DNA of 61,100 nt from Kitasatospora sp. SolWspMP-SS2h (GCF_003259315.1 NZ_QLLT01000037.1:1-61100), one strand, 5' to 3'. Shown: positions 25,425 through 35,444, counted from the stretch's first letter. A program made the numbers and translations. Notes: a model not told the origin generated them from the letters alone.

Positions 25425-25785
25425 TCCGCCCGGCGGCCGCGGCCCGGTACTCCGACCAGACCAAGGTGATGCGGCAGATGCCGCCTCCGTGGTCGGCGAT
25501 GCCCGCGTGGGCGTCGGTCACCGCGACATCCGGCAGGCCGACGACCTGGACGCGTGCCAGGGTGGCACCGTCCAGCGGCACCCAGGCACCCGGCACCGCG
25601 TCGCCGCCGAGTTCCACCACGCCGTCGGCCTGGCGGAGCATCACGTGGTCGAGGGTGAGGACCTGTCGGTCCGGCGGGGTGACGACGACCGGCGGCGGGC
25701 AGGCTGGCGGGCAGGCGGCAGGCGGGCAGCCAGCCGGACCGGGCAGGCGGGCAGCCGGCCGGGAACCCGCACCGGACGAGTCCAT
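25243..25785 (-). pseudogene. unidentified coding fragment
   Basis: Codon bias is good only over about 25430-25690 (LTLDHVMLRQADGVVELGGD, then ADHGGGICRITLVWSEYRAA). The start of the frame is a Pro/Ala repeat and its end is antisense to the DUF6328 gene. Probably a gene eroded at both ends. Confidence 0.4.
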
Positions 25786-25820
25786 CCGAGCCCGTCACGC
25801 CAGGCCAGCCCCATCACCAG

Positions 25821-25988
25821 GGGCGGATCACGCTGCCGGAACCCGCCGGCGCCGAGCGGGTGGCGGCGGTGGCGGTATGCACGCTGGCCGCCGCGATGCC
25901 CGCCACCGCCCTCGACTACTGCCCGCCCGGACCGGCGACCCTCACCCGCGCGCTGGAGACAGCAGTGCGCACCGGACGGGAGAACTGA
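25821..25988 (+). pseudogene. C-terminal fragment of a small protein
   Basis: Reads ITLPEPAGAERVAAVAVCTL, then DYCPPGPATLTRALETAV and a stop. Codon use is normal but no start lies upstream, so the 5' part is missing. Confidence 0.35.
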
Positions 25989-26013
25989 CCGCCGATCGGC
26001 CCGGGAGCGCGCA

Positions 26014-26044
26014 AGGGCCCCGCCGAAGGCTCCGGCAGGGCCCT
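26014..26044. terminator. terminator hairpin
   Basis: 26014-26025 pairs with 26033-26044 (AGGGCCCCGCCG against CGGCAGGGCCCT, one mismatch), 7-base loop, just after the small fragment at 25821-25988. Confidence 0.7.
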
Positions 26045-26242
26045 GGGCCGTGGCGGTGACGGCCGGTCAGGTCTCGATCTGGTCCCGGCCGCCTGCGGCG
26101 CCCGGCTGGCCCGATGCGATCACCAAAAGCGATCGGTTCACCACCCGCCAAGATCGCCGTCGCAAAAGCCTGCTGATCGCGCTGTCGGCTCGTGGGCTTC
26201 GGTATCGGGGCCGGTAGCGGTGGTCCGACCCGCCACCGGTGG

Positions 26243-26833
26243 TCAGAACTGGACGTCGGCGCAGGCGTAGAAGGCGTTGGCGGTGTCGGCGATGGTCCAG
26301 ACGCCGATGATGAGCTGCTTGCCGGTCCTGCCGGTGGGGACGGTGCCCTGGTGGCTGACCGTGGCGGGGGGCTGGGCGCCGTTGTAGGCGATCTTGAGGA
26401 AGGGGGTGGGGTCGATCTGGGCGCGGGTGAGAGGCTTGGTCGGGTCGTAGCCGGGCTTGGTGAGGTAGTAGGAGAAGTCGGTGGTGGCGTGCTGGGCGGT
26501 CAGCTTCCAGGTGAACGTGTACTTCTGACCGGCGGTGAGCTTGGTGGCGGGCCACCCGCCGCTGCGGGGGGCGTCGAGCTGGGAGAAGCGGGAGTTGCCG
26601 CCGCTGCAGATGGCGCCGTCGGCCGGGCCGGCGGAGGGGAAGCCCTTGGGGCCCTCCACGCTCTGGGGCTCGTACTGGATCGCCCCGCAGTTGGTGACCG
26701 TGCCGGCTGCGCACAGGGCCTGCCGGCTGGGTGGGGTACTGATGTAGCCGTGGCTGCTGGCGCTGCCGGTGGCCAGGACGAAGGAGGATGCCACGCCGAC
26801 GGCGATAACGGCCGCGCCGAGCTTCTTGCGCAT
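26243..26833 (-). CDS. AA10 lytic polysaccharide monooxygenase
   Basis: 196 residues. A signal peptide (MRKKLGAAVIAVGVASSFVL ... SASS) is cut to leave HGYISTPPSR, placing His1 at the new N-terminus for the copper histidine brace. The core has CAAGTVTNCGAIQYEPQSVE, the second histidine probably in KLTAQHATTDFSYYLTKPGY, and ends ADTANAFYACADVQF. These secreted copper enzymes cleave chitin or cellulose oxidatively. There is no carbohydrate-binding module. ATG at 26833 behind CTGGAG. Confidence 0.93.
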   Translation of the reverse strand: MRKKLGAAVIAVGVASSFVLATGSASSHGYISTPPSRQALCAAGTVTNCGAIQYEPQSVEGPKGFPSAGPADGAICSGGNSRFSQLDAPRSGGWPATKLTAGQKYTFTWKLTAQHATTDFSYYLTKPGYDPTKPLTRAQIDPTPFLKIAYNGAQPPATVSHQGTVPTGRTGKQLIIGVWTIADTANAFYACADVQF

Positions 26834-27242
26834 GTCGTACTCCAGGGTGTGTGGGGGCAGTGACCGGGCCTCGGCCGACGGGGGTGGGGCAGGGCCGGGT
26901 ACCCGTCCCGGGTCGGGGGTGTGTTTCCGGAGTGCCCGGGTCCGCGGCAACGTAGCCCCACCCGATTTGCCGTGTCCACCTCATCCGGCGCAGATCGGCC
27001 ATGATCCCTTACCGGCGCTGGAGCCAGCCGATAGCCCCGACCCCGAGACTCGCCGCCCGTGATCCCGCACCATGCCCACGCTCCACTGACGCTCAGACCG
27101 GCATGTACCGGGACCGTCGGGCTTTCCAACGATCCGGTCCCACTCGGGTACCGGCCCCAGCGGCGCCGGCGGGGTGGTGCATGCGTGTGGGGCCCGACCC
27201 GGTAGCCGGGTGGGACCCCACATGTGCGGCGGACGGCCGCGG
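26834..27242. other. spacer upstream of the monooxygenase gene
   Basis: 410 bp without a supported gene; presumably holds the monooxygenase promoter. No sigma-factor site is convincing. Confidence 0.4.
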
Positions 27243-27416
27243 TCAGCCCTTGAACGCGTCCTTGACGTGCTCGCCGGCCTGCTTGACGTCGCCCTTGGCC
27301 TGGTCCGCCTTGCCCTCGGCCTCCAGGCGCTCGTTGCCGGCCACCTTGCCGGCGGCCTCCTTGGCCTTGCCCTTGGCCTTGTCCGCCATGTTGCCGATCT
27401 TGTCGCCCGCGCTCAT
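27243..27416 (-). CDS. CsbD-family stress protein
   Basis: 57 residues, hydrophilic, with the family pattern of DKAKGKAKEAAGKVAGNERL followed by a second EGKADQAKGDVKQAGE repeat. CsbD proteins are abundant under sigma-B-type general stress; molecular function unknown. ATG at 27416 behind GAGGAGA. Confidence 0.92.
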   Translation of the reverse strand: MSAGDKIGNMADKAKGKAKEAAGKVAGNERLEAEGKADQAKGDVKQAGEHVKDAFKG

Positions 27417-27508
27417 CGGATTCTCCTCGTCGCTGTTGGCCTGCACGGTGCCCCCACCGTGGTGTCGGACCCAGCACATGCCCGCCCGGACGGTTCCGAT
27501 TCATGTGA

Positions 27509-27533
27509 ATACTCGCCCAGCTGGGAAACACAC
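27509..27533 (-). promoter_or_regulatory. possible sigma-B-type promoter of csbD
   Basis: On the minus strand GTGT and GAGTAT are separated by 15 bp, close to the Streptomyces sigma-B consensus (GNNT-N14-16-GGGTAT). About 95 bp upstream of the CsbD start. Confidence 0.35.
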
Positions 27534-27582
27534 GACAGCCGGCCGGCCCGAAGTGCCACCGCCGATGCCGACGCGAGAAAAT

Positions 27583-27927
27583 TCACAGCCGGGTACCGCT
27601 CAAGCGGTCCGGGTGCCGGTCAGGCGGTCCGGTTGTGGCCGGGGGCGGGGTGGTGGTCGACGGCGTCTGGACGCTGTCGGCGATCTCGAACACCTGCCGA
27701 GCGCCGGTGATGTCCAGCAGGCGCAGCAGCCGTGGTGCGGGGGCGGCCAGGACCAGGGGGGTGTGGTGGGTGTTGGTGCGGGCGTCCAGGAGGCGGTTGA
27801 GGCCGCTGGAGTCGCAGAAGTCGATGCGGGCGATGTCCAGGACCAGCAGCCGGCAGTCGGGGGTGAGGGCCGCCTCTACGACCGCAGCCAGGAAGGGGGA
27901 GGTGTCCGCATCGAGTTCGCCCGCCAC
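27583..27927 (-). CDS. STAS-domain anti-sigma factor antagonist
   Basis: GTG start gives AGELDADTSPFLAAVVEAAL, then LLVLDIARIDFCDSSGLNRL, the STAS signature with the phosphorylatable Ser in CDSSGL, followed by VLAAPAPRLLRLLDITGARQ. A Pro/Thr-rich tail of ~35 residues is extra. Upstream sequence continues the homology (RLGAVHVLEVAGELD) without a start in frame, while an ATG at 27980 is in another frame, so a single-base indel may have removed ~18 native residues. No anti-sigma kinase lies nearby. Confidence 0.75.
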   Translation of the reverse strand: MAGELDADTSPFLAAVVEAALTPDCRLLVLDIARIDFCDSSGLNRLLDARTNTHHTPLVLAAPAPRLLRLLDITGARQVFEIADSVQTPSTTTPPPATTGPPDRHPDRLSGTRL

Positions 27928-28291
27928 TTCGAGGACGTGGACGGCGCCCAGCCGGTGGGAGGCCAGGTATCGGTGGGCATGGCGGGTCTCGCTCCTGTGT
28001 GCGGGGGGGGGCGGGGTGGGGGAAGCCTCTCACGGCCGCGCGGCGAAAAAGGCGGCACCCGGTAAGTGCTACCAGCACAGAAACCCGCAACCGCGCCCCT
28101 GCCCGGCCAGGAAGCCCTCGCCCACGACTGCCACGGCCCCGTACCCGTACCCCGTCGGCGCTGCGGTGTCCGCCTCTGCAGGGCCGCAGCGCCACCACAG
28201 GCGGCCGAGGGCGGGAGCGGGAGAAGTTGGAGCGACAGGGCTGAAAGGTCGGAGTGCCTGGGGCATCTTGGGTAAGGATGTGGTGTTGTCC

Positions 28292-29218
28292 TAGAGGGCG
28301 ATGAGGGCGCTGATGCGCTCACCGCCGCCGGGCAAGCGGGGGACGAGGTCGTCGTCCCCCGCCGCCACCTTCGCGGCCACCGCCTTCGCGATGGCCGAGG
28401 CCGGCGCGGTACCGGTCGTCGTCGACGTCGACGAGCCCACCCTCACGCTCGATGCCCGCGCGGTGGAAAAGGCGATCACCGCACGGACCCGCGCGGTCAT
28501 CCCCGTGCACCTGCACGGCCACATGGCCGACATGCCAGCGATCAACGCCGTCGCCCAGGCCCACGGCCTCGCGGTGATCGAGGACTGCGCGCAAGCCGCG
28601 GGCGCCAGCCTGTACGGACGGGCCGCCGGCACCTGGGGCGACTACGGGTGCTTCTCCTTCTGGGTCGGCAAGACCGTCGAATGCCTGGAGGACGCAGGCG
28701 CCCTGATCACCACCACCCCCGAACGCGCCGAACACGTGCGCCGGCCGACCGACGTGGGCCGCGACAACTCCGACCGCGACCTGCACCACGTCCACGGCAC
28801 CCGAGCCCGCCCGGGCGAGTTCAACGCGGGCGTCATCGCCACCGAACTGGCCCTCCTGCCCCAGTGGCTGGACCGCCGCGCCCGCATCGCCGCGAGCTAC
28901 GTACGCGCCTTCGCCGACCTGCCGCTGACCACCCCGTTCACCGCCCCCTGCCACGTCCAGGCCCTCTACAAGTACGCCGTCGTCTGCCCCGACACCGCCG
29001 CACTCGCCTCCCACCTGAAGGACCGGGGCGTGGAGACCGAGAGGGTCTACCCCTACCTGCTGCCCGACCAGCCCGCCTTCGCCTCCATCACGCACCGCAA
29101 CCACGCCACCGCCGAGTCGCGCCCCGCCGCCGAACGCCTGTGCCTGCCCGCCTACCCCGAACTGACCGACGAGGAAGTCGCCCGCATCGCCGACAGCGTC
29201 ACCTCCTTCTACCGCTGA
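28292..29218 (+). pseudogene. DegT/DnrJ/EryC1 aminotransferase, 5'-truncated
   Basis: The body matches PLP sugar-type aminotransferases: VPVVVDVDEPTLTLD, AVIPVHLHGHMADMP, LAVIEDCAQAAGASL, the Lys-bearing FSFWVGKTVE and GEFNAGVIATELALLPQWL. The first ~60 residues are gone. The remaining start (DALTAAGQAGDEVVV) lies in another frame and is joined by one extra C in the run at about 28353. It probably once made an amine from a keto or aldehyde product of the neighbouring cluster (inference). Confidence 0.75.
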
Positions 29219-29342
29219 CGCCCGCCCGCGGCGCGCATCCCCCGCCATGGGCTGTGCGGCCCCATCGGCCGCCGGGAAGCACCCGTTCGCTTTCGCGGCC
29301 GGGCCTCGGGCAGGGGCCTGTGCGGTGCCCGGAGAGGGGCGG

Positions 29343-30401
29343 TCAGGCGGGAGGCGCGCTGCGGGTAGCGGTGCGAGGCAGGACGCGACTGTTGACGTGG
29401 TGCTCGACGACGCTGACGGGGCCGAGGCCGGTCAGGACGCGGGTCAGTGTGTCGGGGGTCAGGCCGTCCGAATCGCCGCCGATGACGGCCACGGTGGAGG
29501 CGTTGCGCAGGTGTCCGGGGTAGAGGTCGGCCAGCGAGGTCAGGCGGACCGTGCGGCGGGCAGGTGCGGACCACTGTCCGTCGCGTCCGGGCAGGACGAG
29601 GGCCACGTCGCTGCAGGCGGCCGCGCCGTTGACTGCGGCGCGCCGGTCCTCGGCGCGGTAGCACCACTGGTCGGGGTGCTGGCCGCGCAGCATCGGGAAG
29701 CGCGCCCGCAGGACGGCGAGGATCGCGGCCGCGTCCTCGATGAGGGTGCAGGGCCGCAGGACGAAGGAGAGCGCGGCCGGGTCCGCTACCCGCACCGCCC
29801 GGGCGGCCTCGATCGAGGGCACCGCCACGACCCGGTTGCCGCGCGGGCACGGGGCGAAGGGCATCAAGGGCCCGGCGCCGACGAGCAGGACCGTTTCTCC
29901 GCGTTCGGCGAAGCGCCGCAGGCACTGGAGGGCCGCATCGGCGTGGGGGCAGTCCGGCGCGGGCGGCACAACCGTGGTACGCGGGTGTGGCAGGCGCGAG
30001 GCGGGCGCCGCGGGAACCGCACACGGCTCCGCACCGGCCGGCAGGAGCATGCGCCGGGTGCGCAGCACCGCGGACCACGTGGCGACCGCGGCGCGGGCCT
30101 GGGGTAAGCGCTCCGCGTCGGCGGCCACCGCCAGGCCAAAGACCTGGCCTGTGGTGTCGAGGAACGTGGTGGCGACCACGGCCTGACCGCCGTCGTCCGG
30201 GTCTCGGGGGGTGAGCTGATGGTGCAGCGCGGTCACGGCTGTCTTGGTGTCGTGCCGCTGCAGCCAGGCCGTCAGCAGTGGAGCGGCGGGGCAGTGAACG
30301 ACTCCCCGCACTGGATGGTGGAACACTGATGGCACCACCACCGCATCGCCGCCAAGCTCCGGCGCCGTGAACTCTTCCGTGACAGATGACCGACCGACCA
30401 T
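29343..30401 (-). CDS. divergent IspH-like iron-sulfur protein
   Basis: 352 residues, ATG behind GGAGGAG. Residues ~190-257 follow the HMBPP reductase (IspH) pattern: VPSIEAARAV, LSFVLRPCTLIEDAAAIL, LRARFPMLRG and QWCYRAEDRRAAV, aligning with LSFMTQTTLSVDD, LRKRFPKIVG and DICYATTNRQEAV of E. coli IspH. Cys151 (PDCPHAD) and Cys247 (WCYRA) occupy two of the three cluster-ligand positions; the third is Cys37 or Cys127. The HPEVEG motif with the catalytic glutamate and the SSNS substrate loop are absent, so normal IspP-pathway activity is unlikely. Upstream of it in the same orientation is a TPR regulator. It may perform a reductive step on a cluster product. Confidence 0.65.
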   Translation of the reverse strand: MVGRSSVTEEFTAPELGGDAVVVPSVFHHPVRGVVHCPAAPLLTAWLQRHDTKTAVTALHHQLTPRDPDDGGQAVVATTFLDTTGQVFGLAVAADAERLPQARAAVATWSAVLRTRRMLLPAGAEPCAVPAAPASRLPHPRTTVVPPAPDCPHADAALQCLRRFAERGETVLLVGAGPLMPFAPCPRGNRVVAVPSIEAARAVRVADPAALSFVLRPCTLIEDAAAILAVLRARFPMLRGQHPDQWCYRAEDRRAAVNGAAACSDVALVLPGRDGQWSAPARRTVRLTSLADLYPGHLRNASTVAVIGGDSDGLTPDTLTRVLTGLGPVSVVEHHVNSRVLPRTATRSAPPA

Positions 30402-30693
30402 CCCTCTACTCCTCCCGCCTGTACGTCCTTGCGGTCCGGACGTGTTCGCGGGACGGGTTCGACACCGCGGCGGGAACCGGATGACCGACGCCGGCCAGGG
30501 TGGGCGGACGGCCTCACAGGCTGACCTTTCTGTCCCTTTTCGGGATGCTTCCGCCTGTCTGCCGCGAACGTGGGGCGGCGCTCCGGTTCGAACGGGTTTC
30601 CCCGTCGTCGAAAACCCGCCCGGGTGTGGGGCCGCGCTCCGCTCCGGCAGGCGGGCGCGCAACGGGCTTGTACGCCCTCGGGGCGGACCGGGG

Positions 30694-31992
30694 TCAGGTC
30701 CGGGGGCGGGGGACGCGGTTCCAGTCGGCGGCAGTCGCAAGCAGGTCCGCGGCGCGGCGCTCGGCGCTGTGGGGACGGAGGAGCGAGCGCATCGTGCGGT
30801 GGGCGTCGGACAGCCGCCGTGAGCTGATGGCGGCACCGCTGTCCAGGAAGCGCTGCCAGGCGTCGCAGGCGCGGTCGAGGTCGCCGCACGCGAGGTGTAC
30901 CTCCCCCAGTTGGGCGAGTACCAGGGCGTGCGTGCGCGGCTCGTCCGCGGGGCGCAGGCGGGTGGAGAGCGCGAGGTCGGCGGCCGCGCCGGAGGCGTCG
31001 TCGAGCAAAAGCCTCACTTCGGCACGCTGGTGGGTGAACGCGGCCAAGTGGTAGACGGCGACGGGGCCGGGCGGCGATGCACTGTGGCGGTCGAGGCCGT
31101 GCTCGGCGGCCGACAGGGCCGCGCGCGCCTGGGCGGGCATGCGGCGCGCGGCCAGGGCCAGGGCGAGTTGCCCCTGCAGGAACGGGGACGGTGGCGTGTG
31201 GGTGCCCGCTACTGCCAGGGAGCGTTCGGCCAAGGCCAGGGCGTGTGCGTGGTGGCCGAGCTGGTGGGCCTGGACGGACAGCGCCCGCAGCGCGGCAGTG
31301 AACGTGGTGGTGTGCCCGCCCTCCTCGGCGAGGCCCGCGGCCAGGCGGTACCAGTGCTGCGCGGCGCCGTGGCGGCCCGCGTCCAGGTGGAGGTAGCCGC
31401 CGACGTAGGCGAGGTGCGCGCAGGCGCCCAGGAGATCCCGGCGCGCGGCAGGGGCCGCCGGGGCGTCCAGCCAGGGCCGGACGGCGTGGCGGAAGAAGGA
31501 GTTCAGCGCCTCCAGCAGGTGCCCGGAACCGGACAGATGGTCGCTGCGGGAGAAGTGGGCTGCCATCAGCTCGACGCACACGGCGTGCTGCTGCGTGGCC
31601 CTCGGCACCTTGGGGACCGGGGGCGTGCGTGTGGCCGCGGGCGGCAGAAGGCCGGCTGTCGGCAGGGTGTACGGCACCGACAGGGCGATGGCGCCGTACG
31701 GGTCGCCGGCATCGGCCGGCACAGCGGGCTCCGAGGCCGTGACCGGCGGGAGGAGTCCCGTCTCGCGCGCGGTGACGCGCCTGCCCAGCCGACGCGAGAG
31801 CGCTTCCGCGACGAGTTCCGCGACCGGGCCCCTGGGCAGGACACCGGCCATCCACTGATGGACCGAGGCCCGCTGGTAGCCCAGGCGCAGACCGCTCTCC
31901 CCGCCCAACCGGTTGACCTCCCGCGCCAACTCGGCTCCGCTCCAGCCCGCCTGGACAACCAGCAGCCGCAACGCGGCATTGTGCGAACGCAC
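30694..31992 (-). CDS. helix-turn-helix/TPR transcriptional regulator
   Basis: 432 residues. The N-terminus (LAREVNRLGGESGLRLGYQR, then SVHQWMAGVLPRGPVAELVA) is an XRE-like helix-turn-helix, and the remainder is TPR-type helix pairs (QHWYRLAAGLAEEGG, AERSLAVAG, RAACDAWQRFLDSGA-like). This architecture is a common pathway-linked regulator in Streptomyces. GTG start at 31992. It is separated from the divergent LnmK-like gene by a 900-bp gap and lies between it and the IspH-like gene. Confidence 0.85.
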   Translation of the reverse strand: MRSHNAALRLLVVQAGWSGAELAREVNRLGGESGLRLGYQRASVHQWMAGVLPRGPVAELVAEALSRRLGRRVTARETGLLPPVTASEPAVPADAGDPYGAIALSVPYTLPTAGLLPPAATRTPPVPKVPRATQQHAVCVELMAAHFSRSDHLSGSGHLLEALNSFFRHAVRPWLDAPAAPAARRDLLGACAHLAYVGGYLHLDAGRHGAAQHWYRLAAGLAEEGGHTTTFTAALRALSVQAHQLGHHAHALALAERSLAVAGTHTPPSPFLQGQLALALAARRMPAQARAALSAAEHGLDRHSASPPGPVAVYHLAAFTHQRAEVRLLLDDASGAAADLALSTRLRPADEPRTHALVLAQLGEVHLACGDLDRACDAWQRFLDSGAAISSRRLSDAHRTMRSLLRPHSAERRAADLLATAADWNRVPRPRT

Positions 31993-32911
31993 CCTCCGTC
32001 ACCGCCCTCCCCCGCGCCGCTCAACACGGGAACCCGTTGCCGTGGACACGCATGTGACAGGCCACGCTCCCGGAGGTACGGAACACCCGCTCCTCCTGCC
32101 CGTGCTCCAGTCTCCTCCTCGGTGTTCGGAGGCGGGAGGCCGACAGGACGCCGTCACAGCGGCACAGTGCGTTGAATCCCTTCACGCAGAAGCCGTTCTG
32201 CAACACTTGACGGCAGCCGCCGGAACCTGGCGGCTCGCGACGTCCAAGGCCGACCCGGCGGACGGTTCCGGATCCGGCGACGTGCGGTGAGGCGGCAGCC
32301 GATTCATCCCCGGCCCGCGTCGGCGGCGGCCCGGCGCGGACTGACAGTTCGTCGCCCACGAATTGATCGTCGGCCCCGGCCCCTCCTGACGTGCATCAAG
32401 ACCGCGGTCGACACCGGCAGGGTCGGCTGCGAGCCGGCCCCGATCCTGCAGAGCAGGCACGTGGACGGCCCTTGCGTCCCGGCGTGGGTCGCGCGCAGCT
32501 GAGCGGCGCGTGGGCGGCGCCCGGTTCGTTCTCGCCGAATGCGGAGGAGCGGGCAGTGGTGAGGGCCGCTGGCCGCGCTCGGCTTCGAAAAACTGCGGAG
32601 GCGGATTTCCACCGAGCCACCGGCAGCACGCTTCGGGCGCTTGTACACCCCTCCCCGATCGGACGGGGCCACCCCGGCAGGCAACGCCGGAACCGGCAGT
32701 GCCACTCAATCGGGTGGTCAGGCCGTCAAGTGTCCACGCTGGTCAAGCGCGGTGCCCCGCCCGCTGCGGCGGGCTGCCACCCGCGCTGAACAGGTCCGCC
32801 GCCCGCCCGCACTCCCGAAGGCCCTCTCCGGGCACAGGAGCCTCGCCCGACCCGTACTCCGTGCCGCCCGCGCACACTTCCCTGACGAACACCCCGCAGC
32901 CAGGAGAGCCC
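31993..32911. other. 900-bp divergent intergenic region
   Basis: Between the TPR regulator and the LnmK-like operon; no supported gene. Presumably holds both promoters. Frames crossing it show no bias. Confidence 0.5.
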
Positions 32912-33904
32912 GTGAACTCCCTTCCAGTGACCGCCGTGCCGGACATGCCGGTCTTCAGCAGCGTCCACCGCACCGGCGCGGCTTCCCTGCGGCGCACCGA
33001 GACGGTGCGGCCGGGCATGTGCGGGCCGCTGCAGTCCTTCGTCGCGTGTGTCGGCGACTGGACATGGGAGGCGGTCAGCGCGGTGTGCGGCCTGGACGTC
33101 TTCAGTGCCCGCAATCCGCAGGGCGAGCCCTGCTACCTGGCGTTCTACTCCTACCGGATCACCGCCAACGGCCTGCACCCGGGCGATCTGACGTTCGGTG
33201 ACAAGATCGTGGTGGACACGCTGGTGCGTGACAGCGGCCGTCTTTCGGTGCTGACCGCGCACCGCCTGCGCCGCGAGGATGCCGGCGAGCACCCGCCCTT
33301 CGACCTGGCGGAGCTCTACGGTGCGCCCCGGCCCGGCTGCCTGTACGTGGAGAACCTCAACGTGTGGCTGACGCGTGGTGAGGGGACGGGCAACGTGGGC
33401 CTGATCCGCAGCGCCCCGACCGGTTTCGAACACCGGTCCCTGCCCTCGCTGCCCGAGCGCTACAGCCCGCGCGTGCTGTGCGCGCAGGCCCGTGAACAGG
33501 GGCGTTTCCCTCACCCGGGAGGCGGGCCGTGGTCGGCCCCGGCTCCGCAGCAGGTCTTCGAGCAGCCCGTGGACGCGGTACGCGACGTCAACGGCGCCGG
33601 GCTGCTGTACTTCGCGTCCTTCTTCTCCCTGGCCGAGGCCGCCGTCCTGCGGCAGTGGCGCAGCCGCGGGCTGGATCTGCACGCCCACCGCGGGCGGCTG
33701 CTGGCAGATGCCCGGATCTGCTACCTGGGCAACGCCGACGTCGACGCACAGCTGACGGTGACCGCGGCGACGTCCTTCGCGCCCGCCGACTCGCACCGTG
33801 AGCGCTGCGACGTGAGCGTGTGCGACCAGGGAACCGGCCGCACGATCGCCCTGGCGGCATTCGATCACCACATTCCGCTCCCGCCGCCGCGCGCCGCGCC
33901 CTGA
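32912..33904 (+). CDS. LnmK-like acyltransferase/decarboxylase
   Basis: 330 residues, GTG start behind AGGAGAG. The signature TVRPGMCGPLQSFVACVGDW followed by TWEAVSAVCGLDVFSARN and YLAFYSYRI matches LnmK-type double-hotdog proteins; LnmK from leinamycin biosynthesis loads methylmalonyl onto an ACP and decarboxylates it to propionyl-ACP. A second hotdog half begins about residue 210 (DVNGAGLLYFASFFSLAEAA). The ACP gene follows by 80 bp, the expected partner. Which acyl group is used here cannot be read from sequence. Confidence 0.85.
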   Translation: MNSLPVTAVPDMPVFSSVHRTGAASLRRTETVRPGMCGPLQSFVACVGDWTWEAVSAVCGLDVFSARNPQGEPCYLAFYSYRITANGLHPGDLTFGDKIVVDTLVRDSGRLSVLTAHRLRREDAGEHPPFDLAELYGAPRPGCLYVENLNVWLTRGEGTGNVGLIRSAPTGFEHRSLPSLPERYSPRVLCAQAREQGRFPHPGGGPWSAPAPQQVFEQPVDAVRDVNGAGLLYFASFFSLAEAAVLRQWRSRGLDLHAHRGRLLADARICYLGNADVDAQLTVTAATSFAPADSHRERCDVSVCDQGTGRTIALAAFDHHIPLPPPRAAP

Positions 33905-33984
33905 CACCCCGACGCCGCCCCTGCGGCTTCACACCCCGCTGGGCACAGGCTCGCAGCGCCTGGCCCGTGAGAAAGGAACCCCCC

Positions 33985-34218
33985 GTGCGCACCTACCTCT
34001 GTGACCTCCTCGCCGGCAAGTACCAGGTGGCCCCGCCGGTGGATCCCGACGCCACCTTCGAGGACCTGGGCCTGGACTCCCTGGCCCGCGCCGAGTTCGG
34101 CGCCGAACTCCAGGACAGCCTGGGGATCGTGATCCAGGAGGATGACCTCGCCCCCCACATCACCCCCACCGCTCTGGCCGGGGCGCTGGAGGCCAGGGGC
34201 GCGGCGGTCCCCCGATGA
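33985..34218 (+). CDS. acyl carrier protein
   Basis: 77 residues. LGLDSLARAEFGAEL carries the Ser that takes phosphopantetheine. GTG start behind GAAAGGA. The stop overlaps the start of the ketosynthase gene (ATGA), so the two are translationally coupled. Confidence 0.93.
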   Translation: MRTYLCDLLAGKYQVAPPVDPDATFEDLGLDSLARAEFGAELQDSLGIVIQEDDLAPHITPTALAGALEARGAAVPR

Positions 34219-35444
34219 GGGCGGGCGCCGAGCCGGTGGCGGTCACCGGCCTGGGCATGCTCACCCCGGCCGGACTGGACACCGCCGCCACCTGGGAGAC
34301 GGTCCTGGCCGGTACCGCGTGCGCGCGCCCCGTCCCTGCCCTGGCCGGCGGTCCCGTCGACTTCGCCTGCACCATTGCGGACGCCTTCGATCCCCTGGCC
34401 CTGCTCGGTCCCGCGGCACGCCGGATGGACCGCTTCACCCAGCTCGCGGTGGTCGCCGCCCGCCAGGCGGTCGCCGACGCCACCACCGACGTGCCCATGG
34501 GGTGGGACCCGCAGCGCGTCGGGGTCGTCCTGGGCACCGGCTTCGCCGGGATCTCCACCTGGGAGAGCCAGCGCATGCGCCTGCACGCCGACGGCCCCCA
34601 GTTCGTCAGCCCGCTGGCGGTGCCCTCCTCCATCGCCAACATGGCTGCCGCGCACATCAGCCTCGACCAGCGCATCCACGGCCCCTCCCACACCGTCTCC
34701 ACCGCCTGCGCCTCCGGCACCACCGCGATCGCCACCGCCGTGGAACTGCTGCGCTCCGGGCGCTGCGACGTCGTCCTGGCCGGCGGAGCCGAGGCGGCCG
34801 TGACGGCGCTGACGGCCGCCGCCTTCCACCGGCTGGGCGCGCTGTCCACCCGCGGGCAGGACCCTGAGCGGGCCTCACGGCCCTTCGACCGCGACCGGGA
34901 CGGCTTCGTCCTGGGCGAGGGCGCCGCTGTCCTCCTCATGGAGACCCTCCCCCACGCGCGCTGCCGCGGCCGCAGACCCTACGCCCTGCTGGCCGGGCAC
35001 GCGTCCGCCACGGACGCCCACCACCTCACCAATCCCGACCCGCACGGGCGAGCCGCCGAGCACGCCCTGCGCACGGCCCTGGCCGACGCCCGCATCGAGC
35101 CCCACCAGGTCGCCCACGTCAACGCCCACGCCACCAGCACCCCCCAGGGCGACGCCGCCGAGGCCGCCACCCTGGGACGCGTCTTCCCGCACGCCCCGCC
35201 GGTCACCGCCGTCAAAGGCGCAACCGGTCACCTCCTGGCCGCCGCAGGGGCCCTGGAGGCCGCCGTCACCGTCCTGAGCATCCACCACGGCCTCATCCCG
35301 CCCATCGCCAACTGGCAGCAGGGCGACCCGGGCAGCGACCTGAACCTCGCCGTGAACCCGGTCAAAGGCCCCCTGCCCGTGGCGGTGAGCGAGTCCTTCG
35401 GATTCGGCGGCCACAACGCCGTCCTCGTCCTCACCCAGCCCTGA
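34215..35444 (+). CDS. FabF-type beta-ketoacyl-ACP synthase
   Basis: 409 residues, full length. The active-site triad is complete: Cys165 (STACASGTT), His305 (HVNAHATSTPQGD) and His339 (VKGATGHLLAAAG). It ends SFGFGGHNAVLV as in decarboxylating KS enzymes. It should extend the acyl-ACP made by the LnmK-like protein. No acyltransferase or ketoreductase is present, so malonyl supply and beta-processing must come from elsewhere or not occur. Confidence 0.93.
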   Translation: MRAGAEPVAVTGLGMLTPAGLDTAATWETVLAGTACARPVPALAGGPVDFACTIADAFDPLALLGPAARRMDRFTQLAVVAARQAVADATTDVPMGWDPQRVGVVLGTGFAGISTWESQRMRLHADGPQFVSPLAVPSSIANMAAAHISLDQRIHGPSHTVSTACASGTTAIATAVELLRSGRCDVVLAGGAEAAVTALTAAAFHRLGALSTRGQDPERASRPFDRDRDGFVLGEGAAVLLMETLPHARCRGRRPYALLAGHASATDAHHLTNPDPHGRAAEHALRTALADARIEPHQVAHVNAHATSTPQGDAAEAATLGRVFPHAPPVTAVKGATGHLLAAAGALEAAVTVLSIHHGLIPPIANWQQGDPGSDLNLAVNPVKGPLPVAVSESFGFGGHNAVLVLTQP

